Below are positions 17,778 through 26,436 of a DNA stretch of 64,000 nt, in pieces. The stretch comes from an uncultured Lachnospiraceae bacterium (GTDB lineage Bacteria; Bacillota; Clostridia; Lachnospirales; Lachnospiraceae), in contig CAKRWT010000005.1 of NCBI GenBank assembly GCA_934418125.1, positions 1 to 64,000 of the forward strand. Reading direction: 5' to 3'. Within the stretch, counting starts at the first letter, position 1. Each line of letters starts with the position of its first letter. Position numbers and translations under genes: made by a program. The notes beneath the pieces are model-generated. The model did not search any database. It saw only the letters and a program-made list of their open reading frames with translations, and was not told the DNA's origin.

Positions 17778-18236
17778 ATGCAGATAAAAACAAAAGTATT
17801 TGGTGAGATTACAATAGATGATGATAAGATTATTGATTTTCCAAACGGAATTGTCGGATTCCCGGATCTGGTTCAGTTTACCCTGATTCATGATGAAGAA
17901 AAAGGCAAAGATTCCATCCACTGGTTACAGTCCTTACAGGAGCCTGCTTTTGCCATGCCGGTTATGGATCCGTTACTTGTATGCCCGGAGTACAATCCGG
18001 AAGTGGATGATGATATCCTGAAAAATATCGGAGAACTCATACCTGATGAAACATTGATTCTGGTAACCGTGACCGTTCCCAAAGAATTGCAGGCTATGTC
18101 TGTAAACCTGCGGGCACCCATTGTTATCAATGCAGCAGAGAAAAAGGCAACCCAGGTCATTGTAGAGGGGGATGAATATCCGATAAAGTATCCTATTTAT
18201 GAAATCCTGAATAAAAAGAAGAAAGAAGGTGAGTAA
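17778..18236 (+). CDS. fliW: Flagellar assembly factor FliW
   Basis: A 152-residue protein that binds free flagellin and, when free of it, binds CsrA and stops it from blocking flagellin translation. Family landmarks are FGEITIDDDKIIDFPNGIVG, FTLIHDEE and VNLRAPIVINAAEKKATQV. A strong ribosome site (AGGAGGT) precedes the ATG, and csrA begins at the base after its stop codon, so the partners are made together. The SigD operon therefore encodes the control of its own flagellin output. Confidence 0.95.
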   Translation: MQIKTKVFGEITIDDDKIIDFPNGIVGFPDLVQFTLIHDEEKGKDSIHWLQSLQEPAFAMPVMDPLLVCPEYNPEVDDDILKNIGELIPDETLILVTVTVPKELQAMSVNLRAPIVINAAEKKATQVIVEGDEYPIKYPIYEILNKKKKEGE

Positions 18237-18452
18237 ATGTTAGCTTTATCCAGAAAGAAAAATGAGGCACTGGTAATCAACAACAACGTAGAGATTACCG
18301 TTCTCGAAATCAAAGGCGAACAGGTAAAGCTTGGCATTTCCGCACCGAAGGAAGTCCCGATTTACCGAAAGGAAGTATATGTCCAGATTCAGAATGCCAA
18401 CGAAGAGGCAGTCAATGTAGATGGTCTGGAAGCACTTCAGAATTTACTGTAG
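18237..18452 (+). CDS. csrA: Translational regulator CsrA
   Basis: A 71-residue RNA-binding protein (MLALSRKKNEALVINNNVEI) with the conserved GISAPKEVPIYRKEV segment, including the RNA-binding Arg. It binds GGA motifs in hairpin loops and over ribosome sites; the flagellin leader at 24.1 kb has both kinds. The stop of fliW and the ATG here form TAAATG. Its 3' end overlaps the convergent glycosyltransferase gene by 9 bases. Its 71-residue length is normal for the Gram-positive form. Confidence 0.95.
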   Translation: MLALSRKKNEALVINNNVEITVLEIKGEQVKLGISAPKEVPIYRKEVYVQIQNANEEAVNVDGLEALQNLL

Positions 18453-19628
18453 AATCATTTGCATCATTTCAGCCAGTCTGTTTTCGTAAGAATGCAGGCG
18501 GGCTGTTTTTTCGTATCCATGGATGGCAATTTCTATCCGTTCTTCCTCGTGAGCCAGGTAATATTGCACCTTTTCCGATAATTCCGGCAACGATTCATAA
18601 GCATCCAAATCCTTACCAATCTCAAAATAAGAAGGCAGTTCCGCCTGATAGTTGGTCAGAAGAAATCCCCCACAGCCAAGCACATCCCAGACACGCAGAG
18701 AAAGCCCGGTTTCAATAGGGCGCATTGTCATGTTCAGATTGATTTTACTTGCCTGGAATACCTTCGGCATTTCGGTCAGTGTGCTTGCGCCACCCCGGTT
18801 GTGTACTTTCGGCAGAGTAGAAGCATCACTTCGGGTGTAGAGATTTACAGAAAAGTGCTCCGATAAAGCAGCCAAAGTGCGCTGACGTTCTACCGCCGCC
18901 AGTTTCATACCAATATACTGATGGGCGACCAGATAACGGTCAGTATCCATAAAAGTGTCCGTGCCGTGGTAAAATTGCGGGTCTGCAGAAGCAATCTCGC
19001 TAACTACCCGGTCAGTCAGGTTATCCATAATAAAATTATAGCCATAGACGTGAAGCTGGGATTCGATTAAACCATCCACAAAGCCACGGGTATAATCGGA
19101 TAATTTTCCGCTGCTGACAAGTGTGTCATATTTGCATTTTTCTGTATACAGGGAACCGACAAAAGAGACATCAGAGCCATATTGCCTGTAATCTTCTTCC
19201 GTCATGGAAAGAATCACCTGTTCCCAACGCTTCACGTTCGTTGCCAGCGGAAGATAGTGGATGCAGGATGGGTTTACCGGGGCAAAGAAATCATACTGTG
19301 CCTTATCAAACAGGAAAATACGGTTGTATTCATTCTTGAGTGCATTGGAAAAAAGCTCCGGAACCGGAGAATCCACGCTCCAGCACACATACGGAACCTT
19401 AAAATGATTGCAGGTATAAGAAATCGCCGGGAAAAAGTTTACCGTAAACACGAAAGAAAGCGGATGCGACAAAATCCATTCTGCCACCCGTGCCGAACAA
19501 AGCCGGGGGGTAATATTCTTGTCATGCATTTCCATTTCTTCCCGGTGTACGGTAATGCCGAAGTTTTCAAACACCTGAATCATGTCAGGCTCACAAATAC
19601 TGTTGTAGCGATAAAATAAAATTTCCAT
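18444..19628 (-). CDS. CgeB-like glycosyltransferase
   Basis: A 394-residue GT-B-fold protein of the CgeB/DUF3880 type: an N-terminal Rossmann half (MEILFYRYNSICEPDMIQVF ... VNFFPAISYTC, VCWSVDSP), then a C-terminal half with KINLNMTMRPIETGLSLRVW and the donor-site stretch DVLGCGGFLLTNYQAEL. It closely resembles the gene at 28629-29795. No signal peptide or membrane segment is seen, so it acts in the cytoplasm. Lying beside fliW-csrA, it is a candidate flagellin glycosyltransferase, but acceptor and donor are not known. It converges with csrA. Confidence 0.82.
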   Translation of the reverse strand: MEILFYRYNSICEPDMIQVFENFGITVHREEMEMHDKNITPRLCSARVAEWILSHPLSFVFTVNFFPAISYTCNHFKVPYVCWSVDSPVPELFSNALKNEYNRIFLFDKAQYDFFAPVNPSCIHYLPLATNVKRWEQVILSMTEEDYRQYGSDVSFVGSLYTEKCKYDTLVSSGKLSDYTRGFVDGLIESQLHVYGYNFIMDNLTDRVVSEIASADPQFYHGTDTFMDTDRYLVAHQYIGMKLAAVERQRTLAALSEHFSVNLYTRSDASTLPKVHNRGGASTLTEMPKVFQASKINLNMTMRPIETGLSLRVWDVLGCGGFLLTNYQAELPSYFEIGKDLDAYESLPELSEKVQYYLAHEEERIEIAIHGYEKTARLHSYENRLAEMMQMILQ

Positions 19629-19742
19629 AGTCCCTCTGTAATAAGTGTTTCATGATAAGTATGGATTTAGTATAATGGAAAAAAAGAGGGAAGTAAAGGT
19701 GAGGGAAGACTCTTTTCGGATAAATTCTTCGGAAAGAGAGTG

Positions 19743-19991
19743 TAGAGGCGTTACCGAAACGTGTACGGTTTTATCACGCAAAGATTGACGCAGAAGCGTT
19801 GAAAACAGGAGAGGACTATGGTATGCTGAAAAAGGTATACTGAAGTTTTTTGAGAAAACCAGGGAAGAAAACGTGGTCAATGAAGATTTGCGGGAAATAG
19901 AAAATATGGTCAATCATGTGAAAAGGACAGGAAGGCAGGTATTGATTATATGAAATATTATGAAGAACAGGCGATGATAAGGAGAATGGGA
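19743..19991 (+). repeat. 250-bp direct repeat, left copy
   Basis: Nearly identical and in the same orientation as 30194-30443. Both lie within Rpn-family remnants and share the same internal deletion junction. They bracket flaG-fliD-fliS-fliC and the four-gene glycosyltransferase operon. Confidence 0.85.
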
Positions 19992-20225
19992 GTTGAAGAG
20001 GGAATAAAACAAGGAATTGAAAGAGGCATTGCAACGGGCAAGGAAATTCAATTGGTGCATCAAGTGGTGCAAAAGCTACGAAAAGCAAATGAACCACAGC
20101 AGATAGCGGAAGCACTGGAAGAGAAAGAAAAAACCATTGAGCGGATATGTGAAGTGGCAGAGAAGTATGCTCCGGATTATGAAGAAGATAAAATTTGTGC
20201 AGAACTGTTGCAGACAAAAACCTAA
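19743..20225 (+). pseudogene. Rpn-type (PD-(D/E)XK) nuclease gene remnant, copy 1
   Basis: The forward strand encodes fragments of the recombination-promoting nuclease/transposase family: RFYHAKIDAEALKTGEDYGM, LKKVY, then out of frame LKFFEKTREENVVNEDLREI and the C-terminal MKYYEEQAMIRRMG with charged EGIKQGIERG repeats. The middle of the usual protein, several dozen residues with much of the nuclease core, is missing at the LKKVY/LKFFEK junction. One base is lost in the run at about 19918 compared with the copy at 30.2 kb. A 91-residue C-terminal ORF (19950-20225) remains open. This part is 249 bp of about 93% identity (by eye) to 30194-30443. Confidence 0.75.
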
Positions 20226-20249
20226 ATTTTTCTAATGTTTTTCCGATAC
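20223..20249 (+). promoter_or_regulatory. SigD promoter of the flaG-fliD-fliS operon
   Basis: TAAA at 20223-20226, 15 bp, then TCCGATAC at 20242-20249, the same form as the flgM promoter. Confidence 0.85.
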
Positions 20250-20338
20250 ATAATACAAGAGATTACGAATGCCTCATGTGCAGGGGCACGTTATCATAGA
20301 CGATTCTATTAACTAGTTATCACACGGAGGTGATTATA

Positions 20339-20785
20339 ATGGCAATTGAACCATTAAACAGTGCCATGACATACCAGGCACAGACAGTAAAGACACAGAC
20401 GGTAACACCAGTAAACACGGATGTTTCAGGAGATGTACAGTCAGTTAATGTGGATAGTACTACTGCTTCAGTAGTAAAAACACAGCCGGAAAAGGAACAG
20501 GATGGCAGTGAAGAGAACGGCAGCCAGCAGCAGGCAGCCACAGGTCAGCAGAGCCAGGCTATGCCGGAACAGTTAAAGAAAGCAATTGCTGAGATGAACA
20601 AGAAAATCAATAATACGAATCAGGAAGCTGTCTTTGGCGTTCATGAACAGACAAACAGAGTCATGATTAAGATTATTGATAAAGAGACAAAGGAAGTTGT
20701 TAAGGAATTCCCACCGGAAAAGACGCTTGATATGATAGCAAAGCTGTGGGAAATGGCAGGTATCCTTGTGGACGAGAAACGATAG
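20339..20785 (+). CDS. flaG: FlaG-family flagellar protein
   Basis: A 148-residue protein with a low-complexity Thr/Gln/Ser-rich first half and a conserved C-terminal FlaG domain (VFGVHEQTNRVMIKIIDKET, KEVVKEFPPEKTLDMIAKLW). FlaG proteins influence filament length and are usually encoded directly before fliD, as here. The ATG at 20339 is chosen because GGAGGTGATT lies before it; the GTG at 20330 lies inside that ribosome site. Confidence 0.88.
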   Translation: MAIEPLNSAMTYQAQTVKTQTVTPVNTDVSGDVQSVNVDSTTASVVKTQPEKEQDGSEENGSQQQAATGQQSQAMPEQLKKAIAEMNKKINNTNQEAVFGVHEQTNRVMIKIIDKETKEVVKEFPPEKTLDMIAKLWEMAGILVDEKR

Positions 20786-20811
20786 GAACAAAATTCTGGG
20801 AGGTAAGATAA

Positions 20812-23070
20812 ATGGCAATCAGAATTACGGGTATGTATTCCGGATTGGATACAGAGAGTATTATCAATGAACTGGCTTCTGCTCAGAGCTATAAGAAGAA
20901 CAAGCTGGTAAAAGCCCAGACAAAGCTTAGCTGGAAGCAGGATGCATGGAAGGCATTAAATACAAAAATTTATAATTTTTATACCAACACATTAAGCGAT
21001 ATGCGTTTTGAATCTTCGTTTATTAAGAAATCAACGAAGGTTTCTAACAGCAATGCAATCAGCATTGTATCTGGTGACAAGGCAGTGAATGGTGTAAATA
21101 CTGTTAAAGTGGATAAGTTGGCAAAGACTGCCTACTTAACAGGTGGGGATTTAACCACAGCAGATGGGGTAAAGTTTACTTCACAGGCAACTTTAAAGCA
21201 GCTTGGCTTCAGTGGAGAAGGCAGTTTTAGTATCAGTGGTTCGGGAGTAACCATGAACATAGATGTCAATGAAGATATGACATTGGATGAAGTCGCAGCT
21301 AAGATTCAGGCAACCGGATTAAATGCAAGCTTTGACCAGAATAACCAGAGATTCTTCATCAGTTCCAAGAGCAGCGGAACATTTAATAACTTTACCTTGT
21401 CAGCAAATGACAGTAAGGGAATGGAGGCTCTTTCCAAGCTAGGACTTTTATCAAAGAATGATTTGATTAGTGATGATTATACGAAATGGGCAAGCTATGC
21501 TACCGATACGGATGCTTATCAGAAAGTATTGGATGCGGAAGTAGCAAAGCGTGCAGCTGCTTATAAAAAGACAAATGATGATTTAGCAGCAGAGAATGCA
21601 CAGATTGCAGAGAATAATAAGACTAATCTGGAAAACCTCAAAAAGCTGCCTGGTTATGACGCCAATGAGAAACTTGAGGATTTGAAAGACAGTCTTTATG
21701 GTCATACCAGAGAAGTGACTAAATTAGATGAAAATAACCAGCCGATTCCGAAACTTGACAGTGACGGTAAACCAGTAGTAGATGATAAAGGTAACCCCGT
21801 ATATGAAACAGAAACAGTTACGGAATATAATAATCCTGACAGCAGCATAGGAAAGGCACTGGCAGATGCCAAGACTGCATTAGAAAGTTTACAGAAACAG
21901 CTTGAGGATGCCAAAAATAAAGGAGAAGCAGAGGATAAGATAGCAGCACTTGAGCAGCAAGTAGCAGATGCAACAGCGAAAGTGACTGAAAAACAGAAAA
22001 CTTTTGATGAAGCCAAGCTTCGATATGATTTCCTGGATGGTATTCAGACCAATGAGGAAATGATTGACAAGAATAACAAGACCATTGAGGAAAATAAGTT
22101 ATATTATAACGATATAGATGGAAATGTGACAGGCACCCAGAAGCTGCAGGACGAAGTAAAGAAGGAGTTTGACAAGAAAGTTGCGACAGCCCAGGATGTG
22201 GTAAATGGAAGTTACAATAATCAGATAAAAGCAACCAAAGTGGATGGACAGGATGCTGAGATTACCATGAATGGTGCAAAGTTTACTTCTATGACGAACA
22301 GCTTTACGATAAATGGTCTTACTTTCACGACATTGGAGGAAACAGATAAAGAAGTAACTATTACCACCGCGGATGATACCGATGGTATCTATAAGATGGT
22401 TAAGAATTTTATCAGCGAATACAATAAACTGATTAATGAGATGGATTCTTTATATAATGCGGATTCTTCCAGCGGATATGACCCATTGCTTTCAGAAGAA
22501 AAGGCAGAAATGTCCGATAATGAGATAGAGGAGTGGGAGAAGAAAATTAAAGATTCCCTTCTTCGTAAAGATTCTACTTTAAGTGGTGTGGCAGATGCCA
22601 TGAAAAATGTGCTGATGCAGGGAGCAAAGGTAAATGGTGTGCAGATGTACCTTTCGGATTTTGGAATTAATACGCTTGGATACTTTACAGCGGCAGAAAA
22701 TGAAAGAAATGCGTACCATATCAATGGAGACCCGGATGATACCACTGTTTCCAAAGAAGAGGATGTATTAAAGAGTATGATTGCAGCAGACCCGGATACG
22801 GTAACAGCATTTTTTACTGGTTTATCGGCAAACCTGTATGATACGCTTACGAATAAAATGTCTGCAACAACTATGAGCAGTGCGTTTACCGTATATAATG
22901 ATAAGCAGTTAAAGTCTGATTATGAAGATTATACCGATAAAATCAGTAAGCAGGAAGAAAAGCTGAATGATTTGATTGATAAGTGGTATAAGAAGTTTTC
23001 TGCTATGGAGACTGCGTTATCAAAACTGGAATCTAAGAATAGTTCTATTTCCAGTATGTTTGGAAGCTAA
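20812..23070 (+). CDS. fliD: Flagellar cap protein FliD (long form)
   Basis: A 752-residue filament cap that guides flagellin folding at the tip. The N-terminal FliD domain (ITGMYSGLDTESIINELASA) and the C-terminal one (YTDKISKQEEKLNDLIDKWY ... FSAMETALSKLES) are clear. Between them are the usual head domains plus a charged insertion (about residues 235-475) with coiled-coil heptads (ADAKTALESLQKQLEDAKNK) and a short Pro/Asp-rich repeat (DENNQPIPKLDSDGKPVVDD). The common length is nearer 450-550 residues, so the insert may form an exposed head that meets the host or mucus; that is inference. GGGAGGT precedes the ATG. Confidence 0.93.
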   Translation: MAIRITGMYSGLDTESIINELASAQSYKKNKLVKAQTKLSWKQDAWKALNTKIYNFYTNTLSDMRFESSFIKKSTKVSNSNAISIVSGDKAVNGVNTVKVDKLAKTAYLTGGDLTTADGVKFTSQATLKQLGFSGEGSFSISGSGVTMNIDVNEDMTLDEVAAKIQATGLNASFDQNNQRFFISSKSSGTFNNFTLSANDSKGMEALSKLGLLSKNDLISDDYTKWASYATDTDAYQKVLDAEVAKRAAAYKKTNDDLAAENAQIAENNKTNLENLKKLPGYDANEKLEDLKDSLYGHTREVTKLDENNQPIPKLDSDGKPVVDDKGNPVYETETVTEYNNPDSSIGKALADAKTALESLQKQLEDAKNKGEAEDKIAALEQQVADATAKVTEKQKTFDEAKLRYDFLDGIQTNEEMIDKNNKTIEENKLYYNDIDGNVTGTQKLQDEVKKEFDKKVATAQDVVNGSYNNQIKATKVDGQDAEITMNGAKFTSMTNSFTINGLTFTTLEETDKEVTITTADDTDGIYKMVKNFISEYNKLINEMDSLYNADSSSGYDPLLSEEKAEMSDNEIEEWEKKIKDSLLRKDSTLSGVADAMKNVLMQGAKVNGVQMYLSDFGINTLGYFTAAENERNAYHINGDPDDTTVSKEEDVLKSMIAADPDTVTAFFTGLSANLYDTLTNKMSATTMSSAFTVYNDKQLKSDYEDYTDKISKQEEKLNDLIDKWYKKFSAMETALSKLESKNSSISSMFGS

Positions 23071-23117
23071 AGAATGATTGGGTGAAATGATAGGTAAAAT
23101 CAAGGAGGATAAATACT

Positions 23118-23495
23118 ATGCCAGCACCAAATCCGTATGAACAGTATCAGAAAAATAAAATTTTAACGGCATCGCCAGCGGAGGTAACGCTGATGCTGTA
23201 CGAGGGTGCTATCAAATTCTGTAATATAGCGATTATGGCTATTGAAAATAAGGATATCGAAAAGGCACATGTTAACATCAAAAAGGCACAGCGGATTATT
23301 GAAGAATTCCGGAATACGTTAGACAGACAATATCCGGTCTCGGAAGATTTTGACCGTATTTATGTGTACCTGTTAAAGCAACTGTTACATGCCAATATTA
23401 AGAAAGACCCGGAAATCCTGGAGGAAGTCAACGGACATCTGCGGATGCTGCGGGATACCTGGAAAGAGATTATGAAACAGTGCAATAAGGCATAG
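23118..23495 (+). CDS. fliS: Flagellin export chaperone FliS
   Basis: A 125-residue helical chaperone that binds the C-terminal helix of flagellin. Family landmarks are YEQYQKNKILTASPAEVTLM and LYEGAIKFCNIAI near the start, then the NIKKAQRIIEEFRNTLD helix. The ribosome site is AAGGAGG. It lies between fliD and another small helical gene in the SigD operon. Confidence 0.95.
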   Translation: MPAPNPYEQYQKNKILTASPAEVTLMLYEGAIKFCNIAIMAIENKDIEKAHVNIKKAQRIIEEFRNTLDRQYPVSEDFDRIYVYLLKQLLHANIKKDPEILEEVNGHLRMLRDTWKEIMKQCNKA

Positions 23496-23508
23496 AAAGG
23501 ATACTCCT

Positions 23509-23985
23509 ATGGAACAAAGCGGTGTGGAAGTACTGTTGCAAAGCCTTAAAAAGAAAAATGTTGTGTTGGACCGGATGATAGAGCTGGCACAGAGACAGGA
23601 AGAAATGTTAAAACAGGAAAATCTGGATGTGGAAGGTCTGGATAGGATTCTGGAAGAACAGGACAAGTTAGTGACAGAACTGGATAAGTTAGACCAGGGA
23701 TTTGAACTGGTATATGACAGATGCAGAAGTCAGATAACCGGTAACAAAGAAGTATATCGCAATGAAATAAAGGCAATGCAGGAGTGCATCCAACAGATTA
23801 CAGCCAAAATTTCCACAATCAATGCCTGTAATATGCGGAATAAGATAATGGCAGAGACGCAGTTTAAAAAAGAAAAACAGGCAATAAGTCAAAGCGTGTC
23901 AAGGACAAAGGCGGCAAGAAATTATTATAACAGTATGAATAAACTGAATTATGTGTCGCCGCAGTTTTATGACAATAAGAAGTAG
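23509..23985 (+). CDS. FliT/FlgN-like flagellar chaperone
   Basis: A 158-residue protein, almost wholly alpha-helical with heptads (LKKKNVVLDRMIELAQRQEE), and a C-terminal motif (SQSVSRTKAARNYYNSM then YVSPQFYDNKK) of the kind seen in FlgN-domain proteins of Clostridia. It begins 13 bases after fliS. The position after fliD-fliS fits FliT, the FliD chaperone, but sequence alone does not separate FliT from FlgN. Confidence 0.65.
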   Translation: MEQSGVEVLLQSLKKKNVVLDRMIELAQRQEEMLKQENLDVEGLDRILEEQDKLVTELDKLDQGFELVYDRCRSQITGNKEVYRNEIKAMQECIQQITAKISTINACNMRNKIMAETQFKKEKQAISQSVSRTKAARNYYNSMNKLNYVSPQFYDNKK

Positions 23986-24041
23986 TACTTATGGTTTTTG
24001 AAAAAACTTATAAATAATAATGAAAAAAAGTTCAAGAACCC

Positions 24042-24068
24042 TAAAGTAAATCGGGAATCTCCCGATAT
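24042..24068 (+). promoter_or_regulatory. SigD promoter of flagellin
   Basis: TAAA at 24042-24045, 15 bp, then CCCGATAT at 24061-24068. An inverted repeat (ATCGGGA-ATC-TCCCGAT, 24050-24066) overlaps the -10 box and might be an operator or a chance feature. Confidence 0.9.
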
Positions 24069-24112
24069 ATATTACAAGTAAAGAGAAATTTACTTGAGAA
24101 ATCGTAATATAT

Positions 24113-24187
24113 CTGGTGGAGGCGCGCGAACCATCAGGCTATTACACACAAAATGCGGCATGGAAGCCGTTTAAAATTCAAGGAGGA
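24113..24187 (+). promoter_or_regulatory. Flagellin leader with probable CsrA sites
   Basis: The leader has a hairpin CTGGTGG/CCATCAG (24113-24119, 24131-24137) with GGA at the loop edge, and a second, CGGC-ATGGAA-GCCG (24156-24169), that shows GGA in a six-base loop. The ribosome site AAGGAGGA (24180-24187) is itself a GGA motif 7 bases before the ATG. One hairpin site plus one over the ribosome site is the usual pattern for CsrA repression of flagellin. An 8-bp stem (CAAGTAAA with TTTACTTG, about 24075-24096) stands near the 5' end. Confidence 0.65.
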
Positions 24188-24194
24188 ATATATT

Positions 24195-25253
24195 ATGGTA
24201 GTACAACACAATCTTACAGCAATGAACTCTAACAGAATGCTGAACATCACAACTTCTGCTCAGGCTAAGTCCACAGAGAAGTTATCTTCCGGTTACAAGA
24301 TCAACCGTGCAGCAGATGATGCAGCTGGTCTTTCCATCAGTGAGAAAATGAGACGTCAGATTAGAGGTCTGTCTCAGGCATCTTCTAACGCAGAGGATGG
24401 TATCTCCTGTGTACAGACAGCAGAAGGTGCTTTGGGTGAAGTACAGGATATGTTACAGCGTATGAATGAGCTGGCTGTTAAGGGTGAGAACGGAACTCTT
24501 ACAACAACAGACCGTTCTTACATCCAGGCTGAGATTAGACAGCTGATGAGTGAAGTTGACCGTGTACAGAGTACAACAACATTCAATGAGATGAACCTGT
24601 TAGATGGTTCTTTCATGAAGGGTCTTCAGGTTGGTGCAGAAGCTGGTCAGCACATTGACATTTCTATCGCTAACATGAGTATGGTAGGTTTAGCTAAAGG
24701 TATCGATTCCAGACTTTATACTAAAGTTACATATAATAACTTAGTAGAGAACAAAAATGTTAAATACACAGCTACAACATACACAAGCACACAGGTTGGT
24801 AACCAGAATGTTATGATTGGTTCTGTAGATGCTAATAAGACAACCACAACATACTCTACAATTTCTGGAAAAACATACTCTAAAGCAACTATGGACTCTA
24901 AAACAGCAGAAAAAGTTATCAACAGCTTCATGAAGCTGGAGACAGGTAAAGCAGGTTCTGTTGCAACAGCTAAGACATTCAACTCCTTAAATGCTTTCAT
25001 TAAGGGTGCTTTGAACTTAGTATCTCAGCAGAGATCTGACCTTGGTGCTATCCAGAACAGACTGGAGCATACAATCAACAACCTGGATAACATTGTTGAG
25101 AATACAACATCTGCTGAATCCGCTATCCGTGATACCGATATTGCTACAGAGATGGTTAAATACTCTAACAACAATATCTTACAGCAGGCTGGTACATCTA
25201 TGTTGTCTCAGGCAAACCAGAGCAACCAGTTGGCACTTTCCTTACTTGGCTAA
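24195..25253 (+). CDS. fliC: Flagellin
   Basis: A 352-residue filament subunit. The start at 24195 is fixed by AAGGAGGA and the classic N-terminus MVVQHNLTAMNSNRMLNITT; an upstream ATG at 24153 falls in the CsrA-site hairpin. Both D0/D1 ends are intact (YKINRAADDAAGLSISEKMR, and the tail ISMLSQ-like QANQSNQLALSLLG). The variable middle (about residues 175-265) is short and very rich in Thr, Ser and Asn, offering many possible O-glycosylation sites. Beside it are several glycosyltransferase genes. It has its own SigD promoter, a CsrA-type leader and a strong terminator. Confidence 0.97.
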   Translation: MVVQHNLTAMNSNRMLNITTSAQAKSTEKLSSGYKINRAADDAAGLSISEKMRRQIRGLSQASSNAEDGISCVQTAEGALGEVQDMLQRMNELAVKGENGTLTTTDRSYIQAEIRQLMSEVDRVQSTTTFNEMNLLDGSFMKGLQVGAEAGQHIDISIANMSMVGLAKGIDSRLYTKVTYNNLVENKNVKYTATTYTSTQVGNQNVMIGSVDANKTTTTYSTISGKTYSKATMDSKTAEKVINSFMKLETGKAGSVATAKTFNSLNAFIKGALNLVSQQRSDLGAIQNRLEHTINNLDNIVENTTSAESAIRDTDIATEMVKYSNNNILQQAGTSMLSQANQSNQLALSLLG

Positions 25254-25296
25254 TTGTCAATTTGAAAGAAGTCAATATTGCAAGAGTAACTACCAA

Positions 25297-25326
25297 AGGG
25301 CATCCTCAATCGAGGATGCCCTTTTT
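25297..25326 (+). terminator. Intrinsic terminator of flagellin
   Basis: Perfect 11-bp stem AGGGCATCCTC/GAGGATGCCCT with loop AATC, then TTTTC. It also lies downstream of the convergent glycosyltransferase operon. Confidence 0.95.
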
Positions 25327-25361
25327 CTCGGAAGTGTTAATCATAAATATATAATATAATT

Positions 25362-26417
25362 TTATACACCAAGCATTTTCAAGCGCTCTATGGCCGGTGG
25401 ATAATTTCCACAGTTACGGAAATGCTGTATGGCGATTTCGTTTTGCCCATAGCATTGATAGATATGTCCAATGAAATAGGAGGGAATCTCCTTTTTGGAT
25501 TCTGGAGAGTCATATTCCTGGGCAGTTAATGCTTTGATTAATTCTGGAAGAGCCTTTAAAGGCTCGTTTCGTTGGATGTATAATTTTCCTACGAGACATA
25601 AATAGTCAGCATTGTTTTGATAAGCATCGTAGTAGCGAAGTACACTTTCAGCCTCATCCAGGCAGTCTTCTGTCAGGAGAATTTCTCCATAATTTTTGAT
25701 TAAAATGCGCGTATAATCATTGTTTACGGGAGGGTTATGCGCAATTGCCTTTCTCAAGTATTCAAGAGCTTTTTGTTCTTGCCGCATAATCAGATAGCTT
25801 TGACCAATCTGAAAATAGAGATAAGGGTCAGAAGAGTCTTTTTCCAGTTCGCGTTCCAATATTTGAATATCGCGGAGAGCTTTGGCGTCTAAGCTTTCCT
25901 GACTGCCCAGATAGCCGTCGTGGTCGACCAAAACAGGAATATGGTAAGTATAGAAGGAAATATTGTTCTTAGGGACAATATTTTCGTGAATAGGTTTCGC
26001 GTAAGTATAATATTTACGATTATATAATCTGGTTACACGAACTTCCTGTACATGTTTGGCACCATTTGATTCAAAGTAATCAAATCGCAGAATTTCCCCG
26101 ACTCCTTTTGGATTTTTATTCATTACATCGGTCAAAGAATCCAGATCAATTTCAGTCACGTATTCATCTGTATCCATAGGCAGAATCATATCATAAGATG
26201 CCTGGGAAGCACAAAAATTGCGTGCGGCACTAAAATCGTTTATCCAGGTAAAATCAATAACTTTATCAGCATATTGAAGGGCTATCTCTTTTGAATTATC
26301 AGTAGAACCGGTGTCGGTAACTATAATTTCAAAAGGATAAGGACGCAGAGCTTTCAGGCATTTTTCTAATTTTTCAGCTTCATTTTTGGTTATAATACAT
26401 ATCGAAATCGGAAGCAT
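25362..26417 (-). CDS. GT2 glycosyltransferase with TPR tail (paralogue 1)
   Basis: A 351-residue cytoplasmic protein. Residues 1-225 form a GT-A fold of family 2 (ISICIITKNEAEKLEKCLKA, VTDTGSTDNSKEIA, the DFSAARNF motif, and a DxD at D82-D84 in PMDTDEYV). The rest is TPR-like helices, ending in the CGNYPPAIERL motif shared by all five paralogues in this window. It is the last gene of a four-gene reverse operon convergent with flagellin. TPR-tailed GT2 enzymes beside flagellin genes are commonly protein O-glycosyltransferases; flagellin as acceptor is inferred. Confidence 0.85.
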   Translation of the reverse strand: MLPISICIITKNEAEKLEKCLKALRPYPFEIIVTDTGSTDNSKEIALQYADKVIDFTWINDFSAARNFCASQASYDMILPMDTDEYVTEIDLDSLTDVMNKNPKGVGEILRFDYFESNGAKHVQEVRVTRLYNRKYYTYAKPIHENIVPKNNISFYTYHIPVLVDHDGYLGSQESLDAKALRDIQILERELEKDSSDPYLYFQIGQSYLIMRQEQKALEYLRKAIAHNPPVNNDYTRILIKNYGEILLTEDCLDEAESVLRYYDAYQNNADYLCLVGKLYIQRNEPLKALPELIKALTAQEYDSPESKKEIPSYFIGHIYQCYGQNEIAIQHFRNCGNYPPAIERLKMLGV

Positions 26418-26436
26418 AATATTCCCCTTTCATAGG

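Noticed and set aside
24153..24195. Longer flagellin N-terminus from ATG 24153
   Set aside because: That ATG lies before the hairpin and ribosome site; AAGGAGGA and the conserved MVVQHNL start place translation at 24195.
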